Below, in pieces: positions 52,017-61,412 of a DNA stretch of 64,000 nucleotides (position 1 is its first letter; each line of letters opens with the position of its first letter). Origin of the DNA: Actinomycetaceae bacterium (GTDB lineage Bacteria; Actinomycetota; Actinomycetes; Actinomycetales; Actinomycetaceae); contig JAQYTG010000002.1 in NCBI GenBank assembly GCA_028724905.1, positions 62,001 to 126,000 of the forward strand, given 5' to 3'. Under the pieces are notes generated by a model. It worked only from the letters and a program-made list of their open reading frames with translations, was not told where the DNA came from and did not search any database. The position numbers and the translations under genes are program-made.

Positions 52017-55000
52017 ATGCGGGGCGTGACGACGAATATGGGTGAGGCGGAGAGCTGGCAGCTGCCGTGGGATGAATCTCAACAGGCAGTGCTGGAAGCG
52101 TGTACTCCGCCTGCTGTGCTGAGCGTCATTGGCGGCCCTGGCACCGGTAAGACGTCGGTACTCAAAGCGTGCGTGGGCAAAATACTTACTCTCTACCCTG
52201 AATCACGAATTGCCGTGCTCGTTCCAGATCGTCGAGCTGCCGGACGCCTGCGCAATGAACTCTCGGTGGCTCTGGGAGGGATCGGCGAAAATGTGGCAGT
52301 GAAATCCGTTGTTGCCTTTGCTTTCGCCACTGTTTCGCACTTCGCCCAGATCTATGGCAGGCGTGAACCAGAGCTGATGGCAGGCCCCGATCAAGATGTG
52401 CTCATCAAAGATATTTTTGCGCTGGCGCAAGAGGGCTATATCCCACAGCTCGGTACGGAGGTGCTAGCCGAGTTGGGAATTTCTCCGCGGGCCACGCAGC
52501 TGCCGGCTTTTCGTGCTGAAATTCGTGATCTTATCACTCGAGCAGCAGAACTGGATATGAGCAAAGAAGAGCTAGAGCGGTTGGCGGCACGGCATCGCCG
52601 AGATATCTGGGCTTTGGGGGCGCAGGTGGCGCAGCAGTATGAAGGGGCTTTGGCCACACAGGCTTCTGCGGCTAAGGACAGTCCGGATCGTATCGACCAC
52701 GCTCGGGTCATCACGCGAGCAGCTGCGGCGTTGAGCGCTTGGGCGCGGGCTCCGCAAAACGCGGCTAACGTGGGGAAAGAAGAAGATTTTGCGCACATTC
52801 CGCATTGGGATTTTGTCTTTATCGACGACGTGCACAATGCGACTCTTGCTGTGCGCTCCCTTTTGTCTGCACTTCGGCAAGGAGGTACCAGCGTCGTCAC
52901 TTTTGGCAATCCTGATCAGGGAGTGCAAAACTATCGCGGAGGTATTGCTCAGCTTCCGGTGATATTGACGAAGAGTCCAGGTGCTGGTGGAATTGGTGCC
53001 ACTGAGCTAACTCTGCGCGTCAATTATCGCACGCACGGATCGCTTGCGCGCGTGGTTGAAGCCGTGACGGAGGGGATTCCTACGGCAGGAGTGAGTCGGC
53101 ATCGCCGTCCGTTTGTAGCTGAGGAGCTGCGAGCTAGATCCGATCATTCTCTGGCTGCCACCCATGATCTATCGGCCAGTGAGGAAAATCCGCTGCCTAC
53201 GGCAGAAAGATGCTCCGCCGCCCCCGAGAATTATGGCGATGGAAAAGGTGATTATCTGGCGAATGCAGGTGCAAGCGCCCAAGCGGCGGAGCTGGAATCG
53301 GCTGCGGAACAAGAGCAGACTGCGGGGCAAGCGCGGGCGGCGGAGCGGAAACCAGATACTCATGTGGCGGCCTTGAGTTTTCCTGGCGAGACGCAAGAGC
53401 TGGCCTACATTGCCCGCACAGCTCGTGAACTACATCTCTTACATGGGGTGGCCTACTCAGATATTGCCGTTTTGACGCGCTCTCGCGCTGAGCATACGGC
53501 CGTGCGTGCGGGATTCGTTCGCTATGGAGTGCCGGTGCAAGCAGAAACTCCGGATGCTCCGCTGCGTGAACAGCCAGCGACCGCTGCGCTGTTGGCCTGT
53601 GCACAGCTCGCTATCGCCGACTTGGAGAAAGTGACCAGTGAGGATCTGTCACGGCAGGTCAGGGGAGTGCTCATGGGGCGCTTGGGCGGCCTCGATCCGC
53701 TGGAGTTACGAATTTTAGAGCGACGTTTGAGCAGTGCTTGCCGCAGTGACGGATCTACTGAGGGGACTGCCGTGGGGATACGGGATATATGGGCGCGCTT
53801 TGCAGCTTCCCCTGCGGACGGCATCTTTGCGGATTTCCCCGAGATGGAGCCGCTGGCAAAAGCACTGCAAAGCTCTCGCCTGGCTATTTCTCGTGGGAAA
53901 ACTGCAGCACAAGTGCTGTGGGAGATCTGGCAGGCTTTTGACGTAGCTGAAAAATGGCGAGAGATAGCGCTCGGCTCGGGGGTGTTGGCCGATCAGGCAA
54001 ATGCGGATTTGGATGCGGTGATTCAGCTTTTTCGTGTGGCACAGCGCCTGGAGGAGCGTGATATACGCACGGCGACTATCGAAACGCTACTCTCTCACCT
54101 TGCAGCACAAGATCTGCCTGAAGATTCTGTGGCTCGCGGTGGCAGTATTCCAGATGCGATCACTCTCGCTACGCCGGCGAGCACAGTAGGGCGCACCTGG
54201 AAACACGTCATCATCATGGGGCTCAATGAGGGCGTATGGCCCAATACTCGGCTGCGTAATCCGCTCACGCACGTGCCAGAACTCGTGAGCGTGGTCGTTA
54301 ATGCGCTGGTGAATGGGGATGCGAACGTTCCTTCCTCGCAGCTGCGAGCAGAAGTAGTTGGCGACGAATTGCGTCTGCTGTTGCAATCTGCGAGTCGAGC
54401 GCAAGAATCCCTAATTTTTACCTGTATCCATTCCCGTGATGTTCAACCATCGCGTTTCTTGCGTTGGCTGGATCAGAGAGAAGAGGTACCGCTCTCATTG
54501 CTGCCAGCTCCACAGACTGCGCGGGTGCTAGGAGCTACGGCGCTGGTTGGTCACTTGCGGCAGGCACTCGCCGTGGGAGAGGAGCCTGCGCAAGAGACGG
54601 CTCAGACGTTGCTAGATCTACTGGCAGAGCACGGCGTGCGCGGGGCAGATCAACGCTGGTGGATAGATCAGTTGAGCGTTCCGCAGCAAGCCGTTCACGG
54701 TGAAGAAGCACGGCATCCACTCGCAGATAAAACTGGCAGAAAGAGCAATCCTTCTGCGCGGGGAGCTTCAGCGCGCAGGGTGTCAGTTTCACCATCTGCC
54801 GTAGATTCTATGCTCTCATGCCCGTTGCAGGGATTTCTCTCCAGCATCGGCGGGGATGACGTAGACAGATTTGCCAGTGCCGACGTCGGTACGCTCATCC
54901 ACTCGATTGCCCAGCACCATCCGCACGGTTCGGAAGACGAAATGCTGGCAGAGCTCAAGCAGCGCTGGAGCGAGCTCAATCTCGCTCCAGGCACCATCGC

Positions 55001-55664
55001 TGATCGCGCAGAATATGCTGCTGCGCAGCATATGATCGCGGTGCTCGCCGCTTATCAGCAGCAGGCGCCGCGTGGCGTCCTTGTGGAAAAAAGTGCGCAT
55101 GGAATGCTGGAAGGGATAGCAGTGCACGCTCGCTTAGATCGGCTTGAATTTGATCCGAATGCCCCCACAGAGTTTCTAGTATCTGATATTAAAACCGGAA
55201 AATACCCACCGACGAAAGCCCAGACCGCAGAACATCCGCAGTTGCTGATTTACCAGTGGCTTGTCGATCAGCAGGGAATTGATGTGGGCTCCGCAGACGA
55301 GCGTGGCAATCTCGTGCCGTCCACGGAAGCGGAGAGTCTGCGGGAATCAGAGAGTTTGGCGGAATCGAACGATCTGGCGGAATCCGAGAGTGCAGTGCTG
55401 GAGGCACTCACGCGAGGGCAGCAAATGCACTCTCGGGGAGCGCAGCTTATTTATGTTCGCAATGAGGTGAAGAAAAAGCTGCCTGTTTATGTGCAAGAAG
55501 AATCTGGCGCTAGTGAATGCGATCAGGCGCAGCGCATGATTCGCGCTACTGCTGAGCTCCTTAGCTCAGATGAGTTTCCGGCTCTTGTGCACGAGCCACT
55601 GTGTCGCAGATGTGCTTATCAGGCTATGTGCCCAGCACAAGAGGGAAGGAGGATCTTTTCGTGA
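52017..55664 (+). CDS. adnA: AdnA-type helicase-nuclease subunit
   Basis: Subunit of the actinobacterial AdnAB motor-nuclease that resects DNA double-strand ends. The 1215 residues have a UvrD-like motor with GGPGTGKTS near the N-terminus and FIDDVHNA (motif II with Asp-Asp in place of Asp-Glu), and a C-terminal RecB-like nuclease with VSDIKTGKYPPTK, HPQLLIYQ and the four iron-sulfur Cys (SCPLQGF and CRRCAYQAMC). Low-complexity inserts lie near 375-445 (Ala/Glu/Gln-rich) and inside the nuclease (SLRESESLAESNDLAESES). ATG 52017 has AGAGGAG just upstream; 51999 is possible. The stop overlaps adnB. Confidence 0.9.
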   Translation: MRGVTTNMGEAESWQLPWDESQQAVLEACTPPAVLSVIGGPGTGKTSVLKACVGKILTLYPESRIAVLVPDRRAAGRLRNELSVALGGIGENVAVKSVVAFAFATVSHFAQIYGRREPELMAGPDQDVLIKDIFALAQEGYIPQLGTEVLAELGISPRATQLPAFRAEIRDLITRAAELDMSKEELERLAARHRRDIWALGAQVAQQYEGALATQASAAKDSPDRIDHARVITRAAAALSAWARAPQNAANVGKEEDFAHIPHWDFVFIDDVHNATLAVRSLLSALRQGGTSVVTFGNPDQGVQNYRGGIAQLPVILTKSPGAGGIGATELTLRVNYRTHGSLARVVEAVTEGIPTAGVSRHRRPFVAEELRARSDHSLAATHDLSASEENPLPTAERCSAAPENYGDGKGDYLANAGASAQAAELESAAEQEQTAGQARAAERKPDTHVAALSFPGETQELAYIARTARELHLLHGVAYSDIAVLTRSRAEHTAVRAGFVRYGVPVQAETPDAPLREQPATAALLACAQLAIADLEKVTSEDLSRQVRGVLMGRLGGLDPLELRILERRLSSACRSDGSTEGTAVGIRDIWARFAASPADGIFADFPEMEPLAKALQSSRLAISRGKTAAQVLWEIWQAFDVAEKWREIALGSGVLADQANADLDAVIQLFRVAQRLEERDIRTATIETLLSHLAAQDLPEDSVARGGSIPDAITLATPASTVGRTWKHVIIMGLNEGVWPNTRLRNPLTHVPELVSVVVNALVNGDANVPSSQLRAEVVGDELRLLLQSASRAQESLIFTCIHSRDVQPSRFLRWLDQREEVPLSLLPAPQTARVLGATALVGHLRQALAVGEEPAQETAQTLLDLLAEHGVRGADQRWWIDQLSVPQQAVHGEEARHPLADKTGRKSNPSARGASARRVSVSPSAVDSMLSCPLQGFLSSIGGDDVDRFASADVGTLIHSIAQHHPHGSEDEMLAELKQRWSELNLAPGTIADRAEYAAAQHMIAVLAAYQQQAPRGVLVEKSAHGMLEGIAVHARLDRLEFDPNAPTEFLVSDIKTGKYPPTKAQTAEHPQLLIYQWLVDQQGIDVGSADERGNLVPSTEAESLRESESLAESNDLAESESAVLEALTRGQQMHSRGAQLIYVRNEVKKKLPVYVQEESGASECDQAQRMIRATAELLSSDEFPALVHEPLCRRCAYQAMCPAQEGRRIFS

Positions 55665-58600
55665 GTAGGTCTGCATGGAGTGCTCGAGCTGACGCTCCCA
55701 GTTTCAAAGAATTTACCGATGCGCTCTCTCTCACTCCCACAGCTGAGCAGCGGGCGGTGATTGAATCGACAGCTCCGGCATTGCGAGTAGTGGCTGGCGC
55801 CGGCTCTGGTAAAACGGCCACAATGAGCCAGCGGATTGCCTGGCACGTAACGGTGGGGCACGTCCGCCCTGATCAAGTACTTGGGCTCACGTTCACCCGT
55901 AAAGCTGCCGGAGAGCTCGCTGAGCGTGTGAATGCTCAGCTTGCCGCAGCACGAGCAGCGGGACTGACGCCAGATATTGATCTTGATACCGAGCCTCCGA
56001 CTGTTGCTACCTACAACTCTTTTGCCTCTGAAATTGCGGCCTCATACGCCTTGCTCATTGGGGAAGATCCGCGCTCTCGGCTGATAACTGAGGCCGAGCG
56101 CCAACAAATTATGGATCGGATTGTGCGCGAGTGGGTGCTGCACGATGAATCAGAGTTTGATGCAGATCATCCTTTTGCCCAACATTCTCATACCACGCTC
56201 GTAGATGTGGCGCTATCTTTGGCAGCGGCGATCATCGACAACGGCCTCACAGCAGCTCGTGCGCGGGATTTTCTACATTCAGAGATCGCAGCTGTACAGA
56301 TCTTGATGCAGGCCAAGGAGACGGTCAATTTTCGCAAGAAGCCTTACAGCGGTACAGAAGTGAGCACGGGGTACAACGCTTTAGTCCAATCTCTGACGAG
56401 TTTGCGTCTGCGGGAAACAGCTGTGGATTTGGTGGATGCCTACTTTGAGTACAAACGTGAGCACTCGCTGGTGGAGTTTTCTGATCAAATAGCGTGGGCG
56501 GGGAAAATTTTACGTACAGCGCCTGAGATCGGGGCAGAGCTGCGCTCGCGGTTTAAGCTCATTTTGCTCGACGAATACCAAGATACCTCTCCCAACCAGG
56601 CACAGTTTTTGCAGGCGGCATTCTTCGCCAGGGCAGGTGATGAGGATCAGGTTAGCTCTGCACATTCGGGGAAACTTGATGCGCCGAAACCAGATACTGC
56701 GCCGAAATCAGATACACAGAGACAAGATGCAGAGAAACCGGATCCGCAGGGACGCGACGCCGGAAAACTAGACTCTCCACAACCGCTACCGCTGCACTCG
56801 GTGAGTGTCTGTGCAGTGGGAGACCCCAACCAGGCGATTTATGGCTGGCGCGGGGCAGGAGCCGACTCTCTGGCCGATTTTTCAGAAAGATTTGCCGTGA
56901 CGCCGGAGGCTCATTTTAGTCTCTCAACGGCTTTTAGAAGCTCCACTAAAATTCTCGCTGTGGCTAATGCCCTCACGGCGAGTAGTTCCCATATTGATCT
57001 CGAACAGCTCTTACGTGAGAATTTCCCGAAAGCGAGCGCACTTGAACGGCCGTGGATATCGCAGATGGCTGCCCGTTCACGTCAAGAATTGGCAGCGTCT
57101 AAGAGCCTTCCTCACCTACGTGCATGGGAGAAAGCCTCTGAGGGTCGCGTGATACACGTGCATCGAGATCTCGCCGAAGATACGAATAGCGCAATGGCTA
57201 GCTGCATTGCTCGTGAGTTTTCCGCTTTATGGCGTGACTACGAGCGGAAGTTTCGGGAAGCTCAAGCTCGGGGAATAGATCTGCCCTCGCCTCCCACAGC
57301 AGCCGTGCTGGTGCGTAAACATAAGTATGCCGAGCCGATGATGGAGGCGTTGCGCAGTCAGGGGCTCAGATGCGTGAATATGAGCGGAGAGATGTTTGGC
57401 TCTGCTCCTGAGATCCGAGTGGTGCGTGCACTCCTTGGCGTCGCATTCTGCCCAGGGCGGGGAGATCTACTGGTACAGCTTCTCAATTTCTACGCTCTCG
57501 GAGCGGAGGATGTGCGTGCGTTGGGGAACATCCGGCGTGCTATTTCAACTCCGGATATGCAGCGCGTGAGCCTCGTTGAGGCGCTTGATGACGTCGCGGC
57601 TCGTAGCGAAGATCCGGCTGTGGCGGCGCTCTTTACTCCTGTGGGGTACGAACGGCTTCAAAAAATAGCAGCCTGCATAAAACGGTTGCGCCAGATGGGG
57701 CAGCTGCCGGTGGCGGATATTGTGCGGTGCGCTATCGACGAGCTCACTCTTTTTGAACTGGCAGCAAGTCGGGTGAGTGGTGGCGCTCGAGTGGAGCAGA
57801 TGCTTTCTACGTTTTTAGCGGCTGCGAATTCTTTCGATCAGCACAGGGCTGCTCAGACCTCGGGAGAACTTCCTATTCAGAGTTTCTTGCAGTGGCTAGA
57901 AGTGGCAGAGAAAAAAGACCGAAGCGAGTTAGATGAACAGTCATCACAGCTCGGTCGTGCTGCTGCGGCAGATGACTCTCCTGCTCTGGAAGCGGAAGCG
58001 GGAGTGGTACAAGTTCTCACTGTTCATGGGGCTAAAGGCCTGGAGTGGGATCTTGTGGCTATTCCGGAAATGGTGCACGGTGAATTTGATGCGATTTCTC
58101 CTGGAGAAGTAAAAACTTGGCACAAGGATGCTTACGCTTTGCCATGGCCGCTGCGGGCAGATCGCGCACATCTGCCGGATATGGCGATAGCCGATGTCGT
58201 ACACGCAGGGCAGAGTGATGCCGAGCAGGTTGGCGGTGAGAAAGCTGACGCAGAGCAGGTCATTGAAGCGGGAGGAAAATTCTGGGCGTACCTCAATGGT
58301 CCGCTGAGTGACTACGAGAATGCACAGCTGCGCCGTCTCGCTTACGTGGCTCTTACCCGCGCTCGTTCCACACTGGTTATAGGCACCTATAGCTATCGTT
58401 CTTGGGAAAAGGTTCAGGCCATTGCCACCAAAATGGGGATTGTGCAGGAGGCATCTTCTCAAGGGAATGCCAGTAGTAAATCTCCTACAGGAGACGAATG
58501 CGGTGCTGATAGACGCAGCGCTAGCCATGCTGATCAACCCAGGTTAAACGGTGATAGCACAGGAGACGCGCAACGTATCAGCAAAGGTGACGCAGGAAAA

Positions 58601-59722
58601 TGGGAGCCGCCGCTCACGCACACGTTTGTGGGCGAGATAGAGGCCAATGTGCCAGCAAACGTCGTCATCCGCGATGATGGTGGCTCTGTATCGCTGACGG
58701 ACAGCGATCAATTCTCAAGCTGGGTGATTTCTGAGGCTGAGAATCATGCCCACGAGCTGTCTATGTCTCGATCCCGTTCCTCTGGACTCGACAAACTAGA
58801 GGCGATTGAGGAGATCATGCGTGTGCGTGAGCGGGGAGAAGATCTGGAGCGATATATCCCCGTGTGGCCACACTCGGTGCAGCGTAGCTTCAACGCAGAC
58901 GATGATGTTCAGCGCAGTTTTGATGCGTGCAGTTTTGATGCGCAGCAGATCGAGCTGTGGAGGCGCAGTGCCTTACTGGTGCTCGCAGAGCAAGAAGAGC
59001 ACGTGCCAACGCGCAGTGGCATTGATTATCTTACGGCTTCTGATGTAGTAGCGTTGCGAACTGATCCAGCGGCCTTTGCGCGCAACCGTAGGCGCCCTAT
59101 CCCCCAAGAACCATCGCGCGCTGCCCAACGCGGCACGGCTGTGCACGCAAAAATTGCGCAGACATTCCATCAACCCAGTGTTTTAGACGTTGATCGGGTG
59201 GCCGCTGCCGATGAGATGCCGCTCGATGATGATCTACACCTTACCGATGCGCGCGCACAGCAACTCTATGAACGAGCAATGGAGTCTCGTTTCGCTGCTA
59301 TGGAGCCGATTGCTATTGAGCAGAGCTTGGAAATCACGGTAGCAGGATATCCTGTACGCTGCGTCATTGATGCCGTTTTCTCCGGTGGCCGTGAGGATAC
59401 ATCACGAGGTGGCGATGAGAATACGTCACGCGATGGTGGTGAGGATGCATTACGCGATGGCTCTGCTTCCTCTCCGAGAGCGATCATCGTTGATTGGAAG
59501 ACAGGGCGCAGGCCTGCTCCCGATCAGTTGCGCTCGCGTTACTTACAGTTGGAGCTCTATCGTCTGGCCTGGGCGAAAGCCCACCAGACAAATCCAGATA
59601 GCATTGAAGCCTACTTCTACTATCTCGGTGAAGACGATCCGCGTCAGCGGGAACTGCGCTCCGAACCGATGAGTCGAGAACAGTTAGAGAGTGAGGTGAG
59701 AGACTTACTCACGCTGGAGTGA
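55661..59722 (+). CDS. adnB: AdnB-type helicase-nuclease subunit
   Basis: Leading motor subunit of AdnAB. The 1353 residues show Walker A VVAGAGSGKTATM (about 44-56), GLTFTRKAAGELAERV, motif II LLDEYQDTSPNQ (about 303), motif III GDPNQAIYGWRGAG (about 387), motif V TVHGAKGLEWDLV (about 787), and a nuclease domain with VDWKTGRRP (about 1278) and YLQLELYRLAW. Motifs II and III are pushed apart by about 50 residues of drifting Asp/Lys/Pro repeats. A second repeat-built insert (REDTSRGGDENTSRDGGEDA) sits just before the nuclease DWK. The start is GTG 55661 with AGGAGG 8 nt upstream and a 4-bp GTGA overlap with adnA. Confidence 0.92.
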   Translation: MSRSAWSARADAPSFKEFTDALSLTPTAEQRAVIESTAPALRVVAGAGSGKTATMSQRIAWHVTVGHVRPDQVLGLTFTRKAAGELAERVNAQLAAARAAGLTPDIDLDTEPPTVATYNSFASEIAASYALLIGEDPRSRLITEAERQQIMDRIVREWVLHDESEFDADHPFAQHSHTTLVDVALSLAAAIIDNGLTAARARDFLHSEIAAVQILMQAKETVNFRKKPYSGTEVSTGYNALVQSLTSLRLRETAVDLVDAYFEYKREHSLVEFSDQIAWAGKILRTAPEIGAELRSRFKLILLDEYQDTSPNQAQFLQAAFFARAGDEDQVSSAHSGKLDAPKPDTAPKSDTQRQDAEKPDPQGRDAGKLDSPQPLPLHSVSVCAVGDPNQAIYGWRGAGADSLADFSERFAVTPEAHFSLSTAFRSSTKILAVANALTASSSHIDLEQLLRENFPKASALERPWISQMAARSRQELAASKSLPHLRAWEKASEGRVIHVHRDLAEDTNSAMASCIAREFSALWRDYERKFREAQARGIDLPSPPTAAVLVRKHKYAEPMMEALRSQGLRCVNMSGEMFGSAPEIRVVRALLGVAFCPGRGDLLVQLLNFYALGAEDVRALGNIRRAISTPDMQRVSLVEALDDVAARSEDPAVAALFTPVGYERLQKIAACIKRLRQMGQLPVADIVRCAIDELTLFELAASRVSGGARVEQMLSTFLAAANSFDQHRAAQTSGELPIQSFLQWLEVAEKKDRSELDEQSSQLGRAAAADDSPALEAEAGVVQVLTVHGAKGLEWDLVAIPEMVHGEFDAISPGEVKTWHKDAYALPWPLRADRAHLPDMAIADVVHAGQSDAEQVGGEKADAEQVIEAGGKFWAYLNGPLSDYENAQLRRLAYVALTRARSTLVIGTYSYRSWEKVQAIATKMGIVQEASSQGNASSKSPTGDECGADRRSASHADQPRLNGDSTGDAQRISKGDAGKWEPPLTHTFVGEIEANVPANVVIRDDGGSVSLTDSDQFSSWVISEAENHAHELSMSRSRSSGLDKLEAIEEIMRVRERGEDLERYIPVWPHSVQRSFNADDDVQRSFDACSFDAQQIELWRRSALLVLAEQEEHVPTRSGIDYLTASDVVALRTDPAAFARNRRRPIPQEPSRAAQRGTAVHAKIAQTFHQPSVLDVDRVAAADEMPLDDDLHLTDARAQQLYERAMESRFAAMEPIAIEQSLEITVAGYPVRCVIDAVFSGGREDTSRGGDENTSRDGGEDALRDGSASSPRAIIVDWKTGRRPAPDQLRSRYLQLELYRLAWAKAHQTNPDSIEAYFYYLGEDDPRQRELRSEPMSREQLESEVRDLLTLE

Positions 59723-59752
59723 GGGAACTGCCCACACGTACTCACGTTGGGG
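59706..59752 (+). repeat. Direct repeat flanking the adnB stop
   Basis: The 14-bp stretch 59706-59719, directly before the TGA stop, recurs at 59739-59752 with two changes. Confidence 0.5.
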
Positions 59753-59875
59753 GGCTAAATAAGGTGGTCGTTGAATAAGGCAGATCGTTATGTGGTGGGC
59801 AAAGTCCTCACTTCTTGTTACGGCGATGATACCGCGCGGATCGTCGAACGAAGTGGTCGTTACAGAGGGGTAGAT

Positions 59876-59906
59876 TGCCGCGTGACGGGCAAATCGTCAC
59901 GCGGCA
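59876..59906. terminator. Convergent terminator of adnB and phosphotransferase
   Basis: A perfect 12-bp stem (59876-59887 with 59895-59906) with a 7-nt loop lies between the two convergent genes. Confidence 0.7.
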
Positions 59907-59934
59907 GGGGAGAATCGTCGAATACGGCAGGCCG

Positions 59935-61311
59935 TTACGCTGCAGGCGGTTCGTCTTCGCTGGCTACGTCTGCCGTGAGCGCGACGTCTGCTGTGAGGGC
60001 AAAATCGGCCGTAAGCGCAAGATCTGCTGTGAGGGCGGTAGGATCGGCAAACTCCGCTTCCTTGCCTGCTCGCTTGGGGCTCTTGGGGGAATTTGCAGTG
60101 TCGGAGCTGTCTGCGTCACCTGAGCTGTTTGGCGCACCGGAGCCATCTGAGCTCTCGCTGGGATTGGCGCTGCCGTCACCATCAGCTTCGTAGCTGCTGC
60201 GGGCGGTTTCAGTGCTGGCGTGTAGTGGAGAGACGCCGTGCGCACGCTGAGCACCATCTGCCTCGATCGGGGCATCGCTCGCTAATGCATTAGAGGTGCT
60301 GGCTATGATGGTAGCACTCGTGGCTCCGATAGCGAGATCATTATCTACGGGGATAGGGGAATCGAGGTGCCAGGCTGGCCCTGGAGAGGTGTCGGGATTG
60401 GAGTCAATCTCGATAGCTAGCTGGTCGAGCATCACGGTTGCATCGTCGATCACCTTGGCGTCACCAGAGAGCACGCCGTGCATGAGCCAGCGCACTAAAG
60501 CGAATTCACTCATCAACGTGGCACGCTCCAGCACGTGAGGATCGGCATCATCCTCTTCACCGTGGATAGCGTGGGAGTATGCTTCAAAGAATTCATGAAA
60601 GACGTCATTCTCAAAGGAAGCCAGCAGCGGGGCGATATCCACGGCCGGATCTCCGACGTGGGCTTCACCGAAACCAAGCACAGTGCGGATGGCATTTTCA
60701 GACCACAAGAAATTTTCGTCGGCAATATCTCCGTGCACCACTCCGGTACGAAATTCCCACAGCTCGTCGTCATCAAACATATTGAGCCAGCGCCGGCGCA
60801 AGACGGCTGGTATCCGAGCTGCGTCAGTGGCATCTTCGAGTTCAGTCAGAAGCCGCTCGCGCACCCCTGCCGCATCATAAGAGGGCAGGCCAGCACGGGT
60901 GATGACCTCGGGATTGAGCGAATGGATAGCGGCTAATGTGCGGCCAACTTCGCGGGCGTAGCCCCCATCCATTGATTCAAACCGGCGTGCTTTGCCCAAC
61001 GGTGCGGGATAGACGACGGCTCGTCTGCCGTCAAACGTCGCATATCCTCTCGGATGGATGACGTCAAAACTCAGACGTCCTGCTCGCAGCTCAGTGATGA
61101 GCGCGTCAGCTAGGGCGCTCTCCGCTTCCAGGAACGTCCCGCCTTGATCTGTGCGCGGATATTTGACGATCCAGTGGCCGCCCTCGGAATCGAGCACACC
61201 GCTGAGAATAAAATCGTCGGTGGTGATGTATGGAGGACGGGTACCGGCTACATTGAGTCCGTCAACGGCCACAACGGCGAGTGCAGCTAAATGAAGAGAA
61301 GAGAGTTTCAC
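59935..61311 (-). CDS. Aminoglycoside/macrolide phosphotransferase-like protein
   Basis: APH-fold protein found near AdnAB in actinobacteria, substrate unknown. In 458 residues the kinase-like part is about 1-310. VVHGDIADENFLW (catalytic loop) is intact, but the following segment reads VLGFGEAHVGDPAVD where kinases have a metal-binding Asp (IDFG or LDW). Activity is therefore doubtful. The last 150 residues are low complexity and end in a six-residue repeat (ALTADL/ALTADF/ALTADV), encoded by 18-bp DNA repeats. The start is GTG 61311, with TAGGTT ending 6 nt upstream and no ribosome binding site. I see no evidence for antibiotic resistance. Confidence 0.78.
   Translation of the reverse strand: MKLSSLHLAALAVVAVDGLNVAGTRPPYITTDDFILSGVLDSEGGHWIVKYPRTDQGGTFLEAESALADALITELRAGRLSFDVIHPRGYATFDGRRAVVYPAPLGKARRFESMDGGYAREVGRTLAAIHSLNPEVITRAGLPSYDAAGVRERLLTELEDATDAARIPAVLRRRWLNMFDDDELWEFRTGVVHGDIADENFLWSENAIRTVLGFGEAHVGDPAVDIAPLLASFENDVFHEFFEAYSHAIHGEEDDADPHVLERATLMSEFALVRWLMHGVLSGDAKVIDDATVMLDQLAIEIDSNPDTSPGPAWHLDSPIPVDNDLAIGATSATIIASTSNALASDAPIEADGAQRAHGVSPLHASTETARSSYEADGDGSANPSESSDGSGAPNSSGDADSSDTANSPKSPKRAGKEAEFADPTALTADLALTADFALTADVALTADVASEDEPPAA
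59969..60040 (-). repeat. 18-bp tandem repeat, four units, in-frame
   Basis: Units at 59969, 59987, 60005 and 60023 alternate between two sub-forms and encode the ALTADx tail of the phosphotransferase-like protein. Confidence 0.75.
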
Positions 61312-61399
61312 ATATCTAACCTAGCAGCACTGAGCTATCACTTGTGGCATGACGCTTAGCTTTTTACGTGGCGCATGGTGCACCTTGTCGTAGGTGCAG

Positions 61400-61405
61400 T
61401 AGACT
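61400..61405 (+). promoter_or_regulatory. -10 box for a leaderless prfB transcript
   Basis: TAGACT ends 7 nt before GTG 61413 with no Shine-Dalgarno sequence. The -35 region is weak. Confidence 0.4.
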
Positions 61406-61412
61406 GGGCGCC

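Noticed and set aside
59771..60193. Plus-strand gene opposite the phosphotransferase tail
   Set aside because: Its protein is the antisense of the repeat-built tail, low complexity, and matches no family.
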